Positions 45,061 through 55,779 of a stretch of DNA of 64,000 nucleotides are shown in pieces. The notes under the pieces were generated by a model, which was not told the origin of the DNA, ran no database searches, and worked only from the letters and a program-made list of their open reading frames with translations. Source of the DNA: Cognatiyoonia koreensis (GTDB lineage Bacteria; Pseudomonadota; Alphaproteobacteria; Rhodobacterales; Rhodobacteraceae); contig NZ_FOIZ01000001.1 in assembly GCF_900109295.1 (NCBI RefSeq), positions 682,001 through 746,000 of the forward strand. Direction: 5' to 3'. The first letter of the stretch is position 1, and each line of letters starts with the position of its first letter. The translations under genes were made by a program, and so were the position numbers.

Positions 45061-48000
45061 CTATTCAGCTGCCCTGAGCGGTGCGTTCAGCGGCCGCGGT
45101 TCGCGCGGTGTGTCTTCATCATCATCCCAGATGATCAGCGGCGATTTGACCTGCTTTGCGCGTTTGCCAAGGTTGAGATCCTGCCGCGCCTTGACTGCCG
45201 TTTGACCAAAGCTGCTGGCGCGCAGGCGATTAAAGATCGCATACGAGCCATCCTCTGCCCAAACGCGAATTGCGAGCATGGAAGGCGTGAACACGAGAGT
45301 CAGGACCGTCGCGATCCCGAGCCCGAAGACAACCGCCGTGGCAAGCTGTTTCCACCACAGCGCTGTGGGGCTGTCGATCGAATACCCGCCATTGAAGAAG
45401 TCGAGCGAGAGTCCGAACATCATCGGCGCCAGACCCGCCATCGTGGTGATCGTTGTCAGAAGCACTGGCCGAATGCGGTCTTCTGCCGTTCTAGCGATCG
45501 CCTCGGTTCGTGGCATGTACTGGCTGTATTCCTGATAGGTGTCGATCAAGATAATGTTATTGTTTACGACAATGCCTGCCAGCGCCACGATCCCTGTTCC
45601 GGTCATGATGATCGAGAAGGGCTGGTCCATAACGAGCATTCCCACCAACGTTCCGGCCGTGGACATGACGACAGCGAGCAGTACCAAAACTGTATTGTAG
45701 AATGAGTTGAACTGCGCCAGCAGGATGATGAACATCAGCCCCAAGGCACCGATCCCTGCCACGGCAAGGAATGCTTGGCTTTCTGCCTGATCTTCCTGGT
45801 CGCCCGTCCATTCCCAAGACACGGAGGCGGGGAGGGGATTTGCTTCGAGCCAGTCCGTCAGTACGCCGATCCGTTCGGTCGGGTTTGCATCCTCGGTCAC
45901 GCCAGCCTTGATGTCGAAGTAGCGTTTCTGGTCAATCCGGTCGATCTGGGCGAGTTCTGCGACGGGCGTGCGTGTGATGAAGTTTGACAGTGGCACGAGG
46001 CCGGACGGCGTGCGCACGCGCAGGCTGTCCAATGTTGAAAGCACGCGGTCCTGTTCTGGCAGGCGCACCCTGATTTCGATTTCTTCGTCAGAACTGTCAA
46101 CGCGCATCGTGTCCAGCAGAATGCCGCGTGTCACCATCTGCACCATCGCACCGACTGTGGCGACATCAGCCCCGTAACGACCTGCCTTCTCGACGTCGAC
46201 GTCGATCTGCCAGTCGATACCGGGCAGCGGCAGCGTGTCTTCGATCTGTGTCAGGCCTTCGGTTCCATCGAACTTTGCGCGCGCGATTGCTGTCGCTTGC
46301 TGCAGCTCTTCAAAGTTGTCGCCCTTGATCCGAAGATGCACGGGCTTGGCCGATGCAGGTCCACGCGACAGGTTCAGGATTTCGTATTCGATGCCGGGAA
46401 TTGTCGCGAGATCGCGGTCGATCTCTGCAAGTACCCGGTCCCCGTCTAGGGCAGCAACACCTGCGCGGTCTTCCCAAGGGATGAGTTCGAGCTGGATCTG
46501 ACCGACGCTGTCACGGGGGCCCTGTGCGCCGCCTGTATTGGAATTCAGTCCGCCCTCTCCGGCGAAAGCGAACGTGCTGACGACACCGGGGTGCGCAACG
46601 ACGATATCTTCTGCCTGTTTGACCAGCGCGTCTTTTTCTTCAAGCGACAGGTTGCCGCGCGCCCGCACGTAAACGATGGCCTGTTCGGGTTCGCTTTCGA
46701 CAAAGAATTCGACCCCGTTGTTGTTCGCGCCGTAGTATCCGAAGGTGAAAATTACCATTCCGATGACCGTGGCGACCGCCACGACTGGCATTACTGGGTT
46801 GCCTGTCAAAAAGCCGATGAACTTGCCGAAAAGGGAGCGTTTGTATCCGGCATTGACCCGTTTCTGTTTTGCCTCGCGTTTCGCTGCGCCGACAGCAATC
46901 GCGGTCAGTATCGCACCGATGAAGAACAGAATAATGCCCTGACGTGATTCCCAGAGTCCGGACGTCTGCACGGCCTCGCCCGAGATATAGCCCGGGTTGA
47001 GTGCCAGCATGGCCCCGATATAGGTCGCCATGATCCCGACAGGGACAAGTGCCGCGCGCAGGATCCACGGTGTAGACTCGCGCAGCAAGTCGGACACTGC
47101 GCCGAGCATGCGGCTGAAACGTCCTGTCACGCCGCCCATGACTGGCAGATAGATCAGTGCGACGACAAGCGATGCGGACAGCACGAAGATCAATGTGACC
47201 GGCAGCATCCCCATGAACTGCCCTGGCACGCCGGGCCAGAACAGCATCGGCAGGAACGCGCAGAGTGTCGTGGCGGTGGAAGAGATGATCGGCCAGAACA
47301 TCCGCTTGGCTGCCTCTGTGTAGGCCGACATCGGTCCGACACCTTCACTGATGCGTTTATCTGCGTATTCGACAACGACGATGGCACCGTCCACGAGCAT
47401 CCCCACCGCGAGGATAAGACCGAACATCACGATGTTCGAGATCGTGATATCCATCACTGCAAGCAGTGCGAAACAGAGCAGGAAGGACGTCGGAATCGCG
47501 AAACCAACAAGAAACGCGGGCCGTGGTCCCAATGCTGCCAGCACGACGATCATCACAAGGGCGATCGCCGTCAGGACTGACCCTTCGAGCTGGCTGACCA
47601 TGGATGCGACGTTGCGCGACTGATCATTGGATGTGCCCACGTCGATGGCGGCCTGCAGTTCGGGGGACCACTTTGCGCGCTCTTCCTCGACCACTTCGGA
47701 AACAAGTGCGGCCGTGTCGATCAGGTTGAAGCCCTTGCGTTTGACCACCTGTAGGGCGACCGTGTTGACCCCGTTAAAGCGGGCGGTGCCGGCGCGGTCT
47801 TCAAAGGTCAGGCGGATCGTTGCCAGATCGCCGAGTGTGACGACGCGGTCGCCGTTCATCTTGACCGGCAGTTCGTAAACGTCCTGCGGTTCATCGAAAG
47901 AGGAAGGGATCTTGACGGCGAAGGAGCCTTGCGCTGTCTCTACCTCGCCCGCGGCGATCAACAGGTTGTTGTTTGTGACGACGTTGATGAGTTCACCAGC

Positions 48001-48594
48001 GGTCACGTTGTAGGCTTCGAGTTTCAGCGGGTCGATAACCACTTCAAGCATCTCGTCGCGTTCACCGGCCAGACCTGCCTCGAGAACGGCATCAAGCCCT
48101 TCGATGCGATCTTGCAGGTCCTTGGCGACACGCAACAGTGTGCGTTCAGGCACTTCGCCCGTCAGGTTGACGATGACGATGGGGAATTCGGAAAAGTTGA
48201 TTTCGTTGATGGAATAGTTCTCGGCCCCGACGGGAAACGATCCCTGGGCCTTGTTCATGGCATCGCGGATGTCGGCCAGAACCTTGGTTTTGTCCCAACC
48301 GAATTCGAATTCGAGCGCAACGCCAGCATAGCCTTCGGCGGCGGTGCCGGTCATTGTTTTCAACCCGTCCAGATCGGACAGTTCGTTTTCCATCGGTTTG
48401 ACCAGCAGCAATTCCGCGTCGGCCGCCGAAATGCCCGGAAAGATCACGGAGACAAAGATTGCCGGAATTTCGATGTCCGGTTCGCCTTCTTTCGGCAGGC
48501 CCGTATATGCCAAACCACCTGCCATGACTGACAGGCAGATAAATGCAATTACCATACGGGCGCGGCTTGCGGCCCAGTCGACTAGTCCGGTCAT
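45061..48594 (-). CDS. RND efflux permease (AcrB/MexB superfamily)
   Basis: This 1177-residue inner-membrane pump has two repeats of membrane and porter domains. Typical segments are EGEPDIEIPAIFVSVIFPGISAAD, GAIVVVEYADKRI, and GIVVNNNIILIDTYQEY in helix 4 and 10 regions. It is about 130 residues longer than AcrB, with extra sequence near the middle (a basic loop around KREAKQKRVNAGYKRS) and at the C-terminus. The conserved transmembrane Asp pair of helix 4 is not obvious in this reading. Its start overlaps the adaptor stop by four bases. Substrate unknown. Confidence 0.92.
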   Translation of the reverse strand: MTGLVDWAASRARMVIAFICLSVMAGGLAYTGLPKEGEPDIEIPAIFVSVIFPGISAADAELLLVKPMENELSDLDGLKTMTGTAAEGYAGVALEFEFGWDKTKVLADIRDAMNKAQGSFPVGAENYSINEINFSEFPIVIVNLTGEVPERTLLRVAKDLQDRIEGLDAVLEAGLAGERDEMLEVVIDPLKLEAYNVTAGELINVVTNNNLLIAAGEVETAQGSFAVKIPSSFDEPQDVYELPVKMNGDRVVTLGDLATIRLTFEDRAGTARFNGVNTVALQVVKRKGFNLIDTAALVSEVVEEERAKWSPELQAAIDVGTSNDQSRNVASMVSQLEGSVLTAIALVMIVVLAALGPRPAFLVGFAIPTSFLLCFALLAVMDITISNIVMFGLILAVGMLVDGAIVVVEYADKRISEGVGPMSAYTEAAKRMFWPIISSTATTLCAFLPMLFWPGVPGQFMGMLPVTLIFVLSASLVVALIYLPVMGGVTGRFSRMLGAVSDLLRESTPWILRAALVPVGIMATYIGAMLALNPGYISGEAVQTSGLWESRQGIILFFIGAILTAIAVGAAKREAKQKRVNAGYKRSLFGKFIGFLTGNPVMPVVAVATVIGMVIFTFGYYGANNNGVEFFVESEPEQAIVYVRARGNLSLEEKDALVKQAEDIVVAHPGVVSTFAFAGEGGLNSNTGGAQGPRDSVGQIQLELIPWEDRAGVAALDGDRVLAEIDRDLATIPGIEYEILNLSRGPASAKPVHLRIKGDNFEELQQATAIARAKFDGTEGLTQIEDTLPLPGIDWQIDVDVEKAGRYGADVATVGAMVQMVTRGILLDTMRVDSSDEEIEIRVRLPEQDRVLSTLDSLRVRTPSGLVPLSNFITRTPVAELAQIDRIDQKRYFDIKAGVTEDANPTERIGVLTDWLEANPLPASVSWEWTGDQEDQAESQAFLAVAGIGALGLMFIILLAQFNSFYNTVLVLLAVVMSTAGTLVGMLVMDQPFSIIMTGTGIVALAGIVVNNNIILIDTYQEYSQYMPRTEAIARTAEDRIRPVLLTTITTMAGLAPMMFGLSLDFFNGGYSIDSPTALWWKQLATAVVFGLGIATVLTLVFTPSMLAIRVWAEDGSYAIFNRLRASSFGQTAVKARQDLNLGKRAKQVKSPLIIWDDDEDTPREPRPLNAPLRAAE

Positions 48595-49811
48595 CCTTCA
48601 GCCTCGCTGTAGGTGGGCGTGACGGGCACGCCATCGGTGACAAACTCCTGCCCAATCGTGATCAGGTTAATGTTTTCCGGCAAATCCGCTACCCAGACAC
48701 CTTCGGCCGTATCGCGCAGCAGGTTGACGGGCATAAACAGTGCTGTGTTGTCTTCGGCGATTGTACGCACGCCCAGCACACCGTCATCATTCAGCGTAAG
48801 CGACGATTGTGGGATCAGATGGGCCTTCTGCCCTTCGGACGCGACAATGATTTCAACGGTCTGTCCGTCGCCCACAGCAAGGTCAGGATTTGGCACTTCG
48901 ACTTCGACGCGGAAGGTGCGGGTCGTGTCATCCGCAGAACGGGACAGGAATTTCACCTCGCCCATGAGTGCCTCACCATTATTGAGGCGGCCTGTCGCCA
49001 TGGCACCCACGGTGATGTTTGCGACCTCTGTTTCCGGCACGAAACCGACCAGCTTGATCGGATCAAGTTGGATAATCGTGGCGCAAAGGCTGCCCGGCTG
49101 CATCAAAGTGCCAAGTTCGGCCGTATCGGTTTCAAGCAGACCTGAAAACGGTGCAACGATCGTCAGCCTTTCTATTTCACGTTCGGCTGCTGCAACCGCA
49201 GCTTCAGCGGCTTCAATTCCGGCCTGTGCAGAGGTGACGCCAGTGCGGGCCCGTTGCAGGCCAGCAAGCGCTGCTTCCTGCACGGCTTCGGCGCTGATCA
49301 CGCGTGTTTCAGAGGCAAAGCCGTCGGCACTAAGTTGCCGGGCCGCATTCACGTTGATTTCCGCTTCTGCGATCCGTGCGTTCGCTTCGGCAACGGCGGC
49401 TTGTGCTTCGGGGACGCGGCCTTCGGCCTCTGCAAGGCGGGCGCGCGCTTCGGCGAGTGATGCTTCACGGGTACCGGGGTCAAGCTGGCAAAGTGCCTGT
49501 CCTTCATCGACAAAGCTGCCCTTGCGTAATGGCGGAGATGTCACGCGACCCGACGTTTCCGAGGCGACGCTGACTTGCCGTGCCGCTTCTGTTCGGCCAC
49601 GCATAATGACAGCGCTTTCAACGACCTGCGCCTCTGATGCAAGCGCAACGACGCGCACGGTGCCCGTGTCGACAGGTTTTTCGATTTCGGGCAGGACTTC
49701 TGCGGTTTGGGCCGTAAGCCCAAGCCAGTCGCGCACAGCATCGCGTTGGAAAACCACGGCATAGAGTACGACGATAACCACGATGGCGGCGCTGATCGGG
49801 AAAATCTTCAT
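48591..49811 (-). CDS. RND efflux periplasmic adaptor (membrane fusion protein)
   Basis: This 406-residue protein has an N-terminal membrane anchor (about 4-22), a barrel-sandwich half (GRVTSPPLRKGSFVDEGQALCQLD), a long Ala/Glu-rich coiled-coil hairpin (about 110-205), the second lipoyl half (IVAPFSGLLETDTAELGTLM) and beta-barrel domains. It links the pump to an outer-membrane channel, whose gene is not in the window. It is the first gene of the RND operon and follows a palindromic operator. Confidence 0.93.
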   Translation of the reverse strand: MKIFPISAAIVVIVVLYAVVFQRDAVRDWLGLTAQTAEVLPEIEKPVDTGTVRVVALASEAQVVESAVIMRGRTEAARQVSVASETSGRVTSPPLRKGSFVDEGQALCQLDPGTREASLAEARARLAEAEGRVPEAQAAVAEANARIAEAEINVNAARQLSADGFASETRVISAEAVQEAALAGLQRARTGVTSAQAGIEAAEAAVAAAEREIERLTIVAPFSGLLETDTAELGTLMQPGSLCATIIQLDPIKLVGFVPETEVANITVGAMATGRLNNGEALMGEVKFLSRSADDTTRTFRVEVEVPNPDLAVGDGQTVEIIVASEGQKAHLIPQSSLTLNDDGVLGVRTIAEDNTALFMPVNLLRDTAEGVWVADLPENINLITIGQEFVTDGVPVTPTYSEAEG

Positions 49812-49909
49812 CGTGAGCCTTTGCTAAAGCGAGGTTGGCAGAGCACTGCCGCCTTTGTTCTTATGCCTGTCTTACGTGCCATATTGAGATTCGGTTCACA
49901 AAAACCAAA

Positions 49910-49927
49910 CTGAACTGACCAGTTCAG
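49910..49927 (-). promoter_or_regulatory. Palindromic operator upstream of the RND operon
   Basis: CTGAACTG and CAGTTCAG are perfect 8-base arms separated by AC, an 18-base palindrome about 100 bases upstream of the adaptor start. Size and position fit a TetR-family operator controlling an efflux operon. No regulator gene is next to it. This is the main feature of the 281-base gap 49812-50092. Confidence 0.6.
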
Positions 49928-50092
49928 ATTACCGGTGTGACACGATTTCCGCAAGGTTACTTTTCTGCGTTGCCGCATAAGTCTTTGATCACATGGAGGT
50001 CACGGGTCTTGGCAAGGGGTAGGGCTTCACGATAAGAACGGCAAAACAGCGTGCTGCGGTCTGGAATGCAGCATCTATGCGGGGACCGTGCG

Positions 50093-50779
50093 GTGAGCGA
50101 CAGCGACAGTTTTATCAATGAAGTATCCGAAGAGGTGCGGCGGGATGCCCTTTACGGATATCTGCGCCGCTACGGCTGGATTGCGGTTCTTGCCATTCTG
50201 GCGCTTGTCGGTGGTGCAGCATGGAATGAATATTCCAAATCGCAGGCACAGGCCGAGGCAGAGGCAACAGGCGACGCGCTGATTGCGGCTTTGAGTGCCG
50301 ATGATCCCGATGCCCGAGTAGCTGCCTTGACCCAAGTCGAAGCCGACGGTGCCGCGATTGCCGTGACCGCGCTTTTGACGGCCGCGGCGCAGCAGGAAAA
50401 TGGTGCGATGGATGATGCTGCGGCGACCTTGGGCGCGCTGGCCGTCAATCCGGACGTTCCTGAAATCTACCGTGATCTTTCAGCCTTCAAGGCTGCAATG
50501 CTTGAGACGAATGAAGACCCGGCCACGCGCCGCACGAATCTTGAGGCCCTGGCGCAGCCCGGTGCCACCTTCGCGTTGCTTGCACAGGAGCAACTGGCCT
50601 TGATGGACGTGTCAGAAGGCAAAACAGAAGAAGCCATTGCAAAGCTGCAGGCCATTGCCGAAGATGCCGCCGTAACGCGCGGATTGCTTGAGCGTTCAAG
50701 AACACTGCTTGTTGCGTTGGGTGTCGAACTCGCACCGGATGCTGGAGCCGCGGAAACCGAAGAACAGGCATCGGAGTGA
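50093..50779 (+). CDS. YfgM-like TPR membrane protein
   Basis: This 228-residue protein starts at GTG 50093 (VSDSDSFINEVSEEVRRD), as homologues do. A single membrane helix (about 25-43, IAVLAILALVGGAAW) precedes an alpha-helical Ala-rich periplasmic domain of TPR type. It precedes bamB and der, the same order as yfgM-bamB-der in E. coli, where YfgM works with the SecYEG-PpiD translocon. The family is assigned by layout and synteny. Confidence 0.85.
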   Translation: MSDSDSFINEVSEEVRRDALYGYLRRYGWIAVLAILALVGGAAWNEYSKSQAQAEAEATGDALIAALSADDPDARVAALTQVEADGAAIAVTALLTAAAQQENGAMDDAAATLGALAVNPDVPEIYRDLSAFKAAMLETNEDPATRRTNLEALAQPGATFALLAQEQLALMDVSEGKTEEAIAKLQAIAEDAAVTRGLLERSRTLLVALGVELAPDAGAAETEEQASE

Positions 50780-50800
50780 TCCGTTGAAAGAGGGCTGCCA

Positions 50801-52102
50801 GTGATATCCAAGTCAATCATCGGTGCGACGCTGGGCCTTGCGCTGCTTGCGGCCTGTGGCGAAACCGACGTCATCCTGCCCGGAGAGCGGCTAAGCATTC
50901 GTCCGGATGCCGCCATCGTCAACGAAACCCGCGGCATTCGTCTGCCCGCGCAGGTCAGCAACGCGAATTGGACCCACCGCAACGGCGGACCGGATCACCG
51001 GACGACACATCCGGCCTTGTCGCCGGGGCTCGCCCCGGTCTTTGCTGTCAATATTGGTGAAGGCGACAGTCGCAAGGCCCGCATCACTGCCGACCCTGTT
51101 GTTTCCGGCGGTGTGATCTACACGCTGGATGCGCGATCCCGCGTCAGCGCAACGACCACTGCCGGACAACCCGTTTGGTCAAGTGATCTGACGCCGCGCA
51201 GTGACGGGGCCACGGATGCATCTGGCGGAGGCATTGCTGTTGGCGGGAATACTGTCTTTGTCACGACCGGCTTTGGCGAACTGACAGCCCTTGATGCCAG
51301 CACCGGCGCGATCTTCTGGCGTCAGGATCTGGACGCCCCCGGCACGTCCGCGCCAACTGTCTTTGGCGATCTTGTGTATGTCGTGTCACGCGACAACACT
51401 GCCTGGGCAATTGATGTCACGACGGGCCGTATCCGCTGGACTTTGGCTGGCACGCCGTCGGTCGGCAACTTTTCAGGCGGTGCAGGTGCTGCCGTAACAA
51501 GCGACATCGCCATTTTTCCATTTGGTTCGGGTGAGGTTATCGCAACCTTCCCGCAAGGTGGCTTGCGCCGTTGGTCCACAGTTGTCACAGGCGAACGTCT
51601 GGGGCAGGCTGCAGCCAATATCTCTGACATCGCCGGTGATCCGGTGATAGACGGCAACACCGTCTACGTCGGCAATTTCTCGGGCCGTGTCGTGGCCATG
51701 AATGTGGCGAACGGCGAACGTCTGTGGACCGCATCCGAAGGCACGCTGAGCCCGGTCTGGCCTGCTGGCGATTCTGTATTCCTTGTGAATGACCTGAACG
51801 AGCTTGTGCGCCTTGACGCTGCAACAGGCATCCCGGTCTGGAAGACCGCCTTGCCATCAGAGGTCGCATCGGGCCTTTTGTTCCGCACGAACCGGTCTGT
51901 TGTCGCGCATTATGGCCCCGTACTGGCTGGCGGACGCCTGATCGTCGGTTCTTCGGACGGATTGATGCGCGAGTTCGACCCGCAATCGGGCGCGTTGATC
52001 GGAACGGCGGAAATTTCCGGCGGAGCGGCCTCGAATCCGGTTGTCGCCGGGCAGACGCTTTATGTTGTCAGTAAGGCCGGTCAGTTGGTGGCTTTCCGTT
52101 AG
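50801..52102 (+). CDS. bamB: Outer membrane assembly lipoprotein BamB
   Basis: This 433-residue protein starts at GTG 50801. It has a lipoprotein signal (lipobox LAAC) and an eight-bladed PQQ-type beta-propeller; blade motifs include GELTALDASTGAIFWRQDL, NTAWAIDVTTGRIRWTL and GRVVAMNVANGERLWT. BamB is a subunit of the BAM complex that inserts beta-barrel proteins. It follows the YfgM-like gene by 21 bases and precedes der, as in other Proteobacteria. Confidence 0.92.
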   Translation: MISKSIIGATLGLALLAACGETDVILPGERLSIRPDAAIVNETRGIRLPAQVSNANWTHRNGGPDHRTTHPALSPGLAPVFAVNIGEGDSRKARITADPVVSGGVIYTLDARSRVSATTTAGQPVWSSDLTPRSDGATDASGGGIAVGGNTVFVTTGFGELTALDASTGAIFWRQDLDAPGTSAPTVFGDLVYVVSRDNTAWAIDVTTGRIRWTLAGTPSVGNFSGGAGAAVTSDIAIFPFGSGEVIATFPQGGLRRWSTVVTGERLGQAAANISDIAGDPVIDGNTVYVGNFSGRVVAMNVANGERLWTASEGTLSPVWPAGDSVFLVNDLNELVRLDAATGIPVWKTALPSEVASGLLFRTNRSVVAHYGPVLAGGRLIVGSSDGLMREFDPQSGALIGTAEISGGAASNPVVAGQTLYVVSKAGQLVAFR

Positions 52103-52150
52103 CGCACAAGTGGTGTAACCGCTGGCGCTTGAGAGTCTGGAGCGCGTGAC

Positions 52151-53605
52151 ATGTCCTTTACCCTTGCCATTGTGGGCCGCCCGAACGTGGGCAAATCCAC
52201 ATTGTTCAACCGTCTGGTCGGCAAGAAGCTTGCGCTGGTCGATGACCAGCCGGGTGTGACGCGCGACTTGCGCGAAGGGCAGGGCCGCATCGCCGACTTG
52301 CGCTTTACCGTAATCGACAGCGCCGGGTTGGAAGATGCGACGGATGACAGTCTTCAAGGCCGGATGCGTCGTCTGACGGAACGTGCAGTCGAGATGGCCG
52401 ACGTCTGTTTGTTCATGATCGACGCGCGCGCCGGTTTGCTGCCTGCCGATGAGGTCTTTGCCGATATCCTGCGCAAGAAGAACGCCAATGTGATCCTTGC
52501 GGCCAACAAAGCCGAAGGCAAGGCGGCTGATTCGACGATTTTGGAAGCCTTTGCCCTTGGTCTGGGTGAGCCGATCCGTCTATCGGCCGAACATGGCGAG
52601 GGTCTGGGCGAATTAATGGATCGTCTGCGCCCGCTGTCGGAAGCCTTTGCCGCACGTGAAGAGGCGAATGCACCTGAAACGGACGTGGATGTCGGTGATG
52701 ATGACGAAGACGCGCCGCGCATTCCGACCAAGGCGAAACCCTTGCAGATCGCTGTGGTTGGTCGCCCTAATGCGGGGAAATCAACGCTGATCAACAAAAT
52801 CATCGGTGAGGAACGTTTGCTTACCGGGCCCGAAGCGGGGATCACGCGCGATGCGATTTCCGTCAGCCAGGAATGGGACGGTGTGCCCATGCGCATCTTT
52901 GACACCGCAGGCATGCGCAAGAAGGCCAAGGTGCAGGAAAAGCTGGAGAAGCTGTCCGTTTCGGATGGACTGCGCGCGGTGAAATTCGCCGAGGTCGTTG
53001 TTGTGCTGCTCGATGTTGAAATTCCGTTCGAGCAGCAGGATCTGCGGATCGCCGACCTTGCCGAGCGCGAGGGCCGCGCCGTTGTCGTGGCCGTCAATAA
53101 ATGGGACGTCGAGACCGAAAAACAGTCAAAGCTGAAGGATTTGCGCCAGTCGTTCGAGCGCCTTCTGCCGCAGTTGAAAGGTGCCCCTTTGGTTACCGTG
53201 TCCGCCAAGACGGGTAAGGGGCTGGACCGCCTGCATCAGGCGATCATGCGCGCGCATGATGTCTGGAACCGCCGTGTCAGCACAGCACACCTGAACCGCT
53301 GGCTGACAGGCATGCTGGAACAGCACCCGCCACCGGCACCCGGCGGGCGGCGGATCAAGATGCGCTATGCAACGCAGGTCAAGACGCGTCCGCCTGCGTT
53401 TGTCGTCATGACATCGTTCCCAGACATGGTTCCCGAAAGCTATAAACGCTATCTGGTCAATGGGTTGCGCGAAGACTTTGATATGCCGGGCACGCCGATC
53501 CGGTTGTATTTGCGCGATCAGGGCGACAAGAATCCTTACAAGGACAAGAAGTCAGCCCAGCCGTCACGCCTGTCAAAACACCTCAAGAAAAACCGGGGCG
53601 AATAG
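52151..53605 (+). CDS. der: Ribosome assembly GTPase Der (EngA)
   Basis: This 484-residue protein has two GTPase domains. Domain 1: [23 protein letters not shown] and DSAGL. Domain 2: [41 protein letters not shown] and NKWD. The linker is acidic ([13 protein letters not shown]). The KH-like C-terminal domain ends basic (LKKNRGE). It acts in 50S subunit maturation. Its last 23 bases overlap the convergent TspO-like gene. Confidence 0.97.
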   Translation: MSFTLAIVGRPNVGKSTLFNRLVGKKLALVDDQPGVTRDLREGQGRIADLRFTVIDSAGLEDATDDSLQGRMRRLTERAVEMADVCLFMIDARAGLLPADEVFADILRKKNANVILAANKAEGKAADSTILEAFALGLGEPIRLSAEHGEGLGELMDRLRPLSEAFAAREEANAPETDVDVGDDDEDAPRIPTKAKPLQIAVVGRPNAGKSTLINKIIGEERLLTGPEAGITRDAISVSQEWDGVPMRIFDTAGMRKKAKVQEKLEKLSVSDGLRAVKFAEVVVVLLDVEIPFEQQDLRIADLAEREGRAVVVAVNKWDVETEKQSKLKDLRQSFERLLPQLKGAPLVTVSAKTGKGLDRLHQAIMRAHDVWNRRVSTAHLNRWLTGMLEQHPPPAPGGRRIKMRYATQVKTRPPAFVVMTSFPDMVPESYKRYLVNGLREDFDMPGTPIRLYLRDQGDKNPYKDKKSAQPSRLSKHLKKNRGE

Positions 53606-54308
53606 ACCGGACCGCGACAGGGCCGAAACGCAGCAAAAGGATCGCAATTCCGATGGCTGCGGCGAGGGATACGATCCAGCCGGCAATGCCATTGGCCACG
53701 ACGATCCCGACCAATGCCCAGACGACGGCGGCCAGATAGCCGAGTGCTGTCTGGCGACGCGATAGCACGATGAAGGCGACCGTGAGAGCCCCTGCGATCC
53801 CGACGAGTGCCCAGCCGAAAGACCCCAAGCCAATGCCGTATCCGGCAAATGTCGTGGCGAGTGAAACGAAGCTTGCCGCTGTCAGCCACCCGGCATAAAG
53901 CCCGACCGGTGCTTGAAACAGCCAGCGGTCATCAAGCGGCGCGCGTGCGAGCGCAATAATTGCACCGATTGCCATGATAACGATCGTGACCGTGGCCCAG
54001 ACCGCGCTGGCGTTGGCGATTGCGAGCCATGGCACGCCGACGGCAAGGCTGACATTCAACGGCCAGCGCGCATCGTCCCAGTCAGGCGCGTCGGGCCTGT
54101 TCAGAGCGCCGTAGAGCGCCGAAATGATCAGCCACGCATAAATTACGCCCCAGATTGCGAACGCATAGCCCGCAGGCTGCACCGGTGGGTCTACCTGCGG
54201 GATGGGCAGTTGATCCGCCTCGAACCCGCTAAAAGGCGAGGTGATGAAGGGGGCCGCTGCGAAAGCAACGGCCAGCAACAGTGTCAGGTATGCGGTCAGG
54301 TTTTTCAT
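53583..54308 (-). CDS. TspO/MBR-like multi-spanning membrane protein
   Basis: This 241-residue protein is almost wholly hydrophobic, with seven or eight predicted membrane helices. The segment [20 protein letters not shown] resembles the conserved PxxYxFxxxWxxIY region of TspO/tryptophan-rich sensory proteins, but TspO has about 160 residues and five helices. It is therefore an extended relative. TspO binds porphyrins and tryptophan-rich roles are debated; function here is not certain. It is followed by serS upstream on the same strand. Confidence 0.78.
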   Translation of the reverse strand: MKNLTAYLTLLLAVAFAAAPFITSPFSGFEADQLPIPQVDPPVQPAGYAFAIWGVIYAWLIISALYGALNRPDAPDWDDARWPLNVSLAVGVPWLAIANASAVWATVTIVIMAIGAIIALARAPLDDRWLFQAPVGLYAGWLTAASFVSLATTFAGYGIGLGSFGWALVGIAGALTVAFIVLSRRQTALGYLAAVVWALVGIVVANGIAGWIVSLAAAIGIAILLLRFGPVAVRSIRPGFS

Positions 54309-54323
54309 AAGACTTAACCTAGC

Positions 54324-55613
54324 TTATGCGAGGGTGCCGTCCACAGCGATCCGCGACTTGCCACGCAAATAGGGGTGCAAGGCTGCGGGTAATGTGATGG
54401 ACCCGTCTTCTTGCTGACCGTTTTCCAATACTGCGATCAGCGTCCGCCCGACAGCGAGCCCCGATCCGTTCAGCGTGTGCAGATACTGTGGTTTGCCGCC
54501 GTCGCTGGGCTTGAAACGGGCATTCATCCGGCGGGCCTGAAAATCGCCGGTGGTGGAAACCGAACTGATCTCACGATAGGTGTTCTGTCCTGGCAGCCAC
54601 GCTTCGATGTCGTAGGTCCGTCGCGCGCCGAAGCCCATGTCACCGGTGCACAGCAGGACGGTGCGATATGGGATCTCCAAGCGCTCCATGATGTCTTCAG
54701 CGCAGCGCAGCATGCGCTTTTGTTCGGCGTCAGATTGATCGGGATGCACGATGGACACCATTTCGACCTTTTCAAACTGATGCTGGCGCAGCATTCCCGC
54801 CGTATCACGGCCTGCTGATCCGGCTTCCGAGCGGAAGCAAAGCGTATGTGCGGTCAGGCGGCGGGGCAGGTCGGCTTCGTCCAACGTGTCGCCGGCAACC
54901 GTGTAGGTAAGTGAGATTTCTGAGGTGGAAATCAACCACCAGCCATTCGTCGTTTGATAACTATCTTCAGCAAACTTGGGCAGCTTGTCGGTGCCATACA
55001 TGGCTTCGTCACGGACAAGCACCGGTGGGGACACTTCGGTCAGGCCGTTTTCTTCTGTGTGCACATCCAGCATGAACTGCGCGAGTGCACGGTGAACGCG
55101 GGCGACGACTCCATTCATGAAGACAAAACGGCTGCCTGACGTCTTGCCGGCAGTTTCGAAGTCAAAACCGGATTGAACGCTGGCAATTTCAAAGTGTTCC
55201 TTGGCGTTCTTGATGTCACGCGGGGTGCCCCAGCGGTTTACTTCGACGTTGTCGTTTTCATCCGCGCCATCTGGCACATCATCGGCAGGCAGGTTCGGGA
55301 TCTCGGCCAGCACGGCGTTTAGCTTGTCATCGAGCGCTTTGGCCTTGTCGTTCAGGTCTGCGATTTCTGCCTTTTTGGCGGCGACAAGTGCGCGCAAACG
55401 TTCAAACTCGGCGTCATCACCACGCCCTTTGGCTGCACCGACTTCCTTTGCGGCCTTGTTGGCTTCGGCCTGTGCTGTTTCGGCAGCCTGGATCGCCTCG
55501 CGCCGTTCGGCGTCGATGGCAAGGATGTCAGACGACATTGCGTCCATTCCGCGACGGGACAGGGCCGCATCGAAAGCGGCGGGATTGTCACGGATGAAGC
55601 GAATGTCATGCAT
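54324..55613 (-). CDS. serS: Serine--tRNA ligase
   Basis: This 429-residue class II enzyme charges tRNA-Ser (and tRNA-Sec). The N-terminal coiled-coil arm (about 27-110, Ala/Glu/Lys-rich) binds the long variable arm of the tRNA. Class II motifs are visible: [31 protein letters not shown] (motif 2 region) and [19 protein letters not shown] (motif 3). ATG 55613 ([11 protein letters not shown]) is the usual start; open frame extends upstream without similarity. It diverges from yajC across a 166-base gap. Confidence 0.97.
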   Translation of the reverse strand: MHDIRFIRDNPAAFDAALSRRGMDAMSSDILAIDAERREAIQAAETAQAEANKAAKEVGAAKGRGDDAEFERLRALVAAKKAEIADLNDKAKALDDKLNAVLAEIPNLPADDVPDGADENDNVEVNRWGTPRDIKNAKEHFEIASVQSGFDFETAGKTSGSRFVFMNGVVARVHRALAQFMLDVHTEENGLTEVSPPVLVRDEAMYGTDKLPKFAEDSYQTTNGWWLISTSEISLTYTVAGDTLDEADLPRRLTAHTLCFRSEAGSAGRDTAGMLRQHQFEKVEMVSIVHPDQSDAEQKRMLRCAEDIMERLEIPYRTVLLCTGDMGFGARRTYDIEAWLPGQNTYREISSVSTTGDFQARRMNARFKPSDGGKPQYLHTLNGSGLAVGRTLIAVLENGQQEDGSITLPAALHPYLRGKSRIAVDGTLA

Positions 55614-55779
55614 AATTCTGGTCCTTGGGTTGGCGTTTGAAAACCGTGCCCCCATATGCCCCAAAGAAAGCCGCCTGTGAACAGCGAAAAGCCGGGCAGA
55701 TGCGGTTGCCATCAAGGGGCGCTGCACCTAATGTGCCGCGACTTTACCGCCGCGTGCGGGCACAACAAAAGGGACGACC

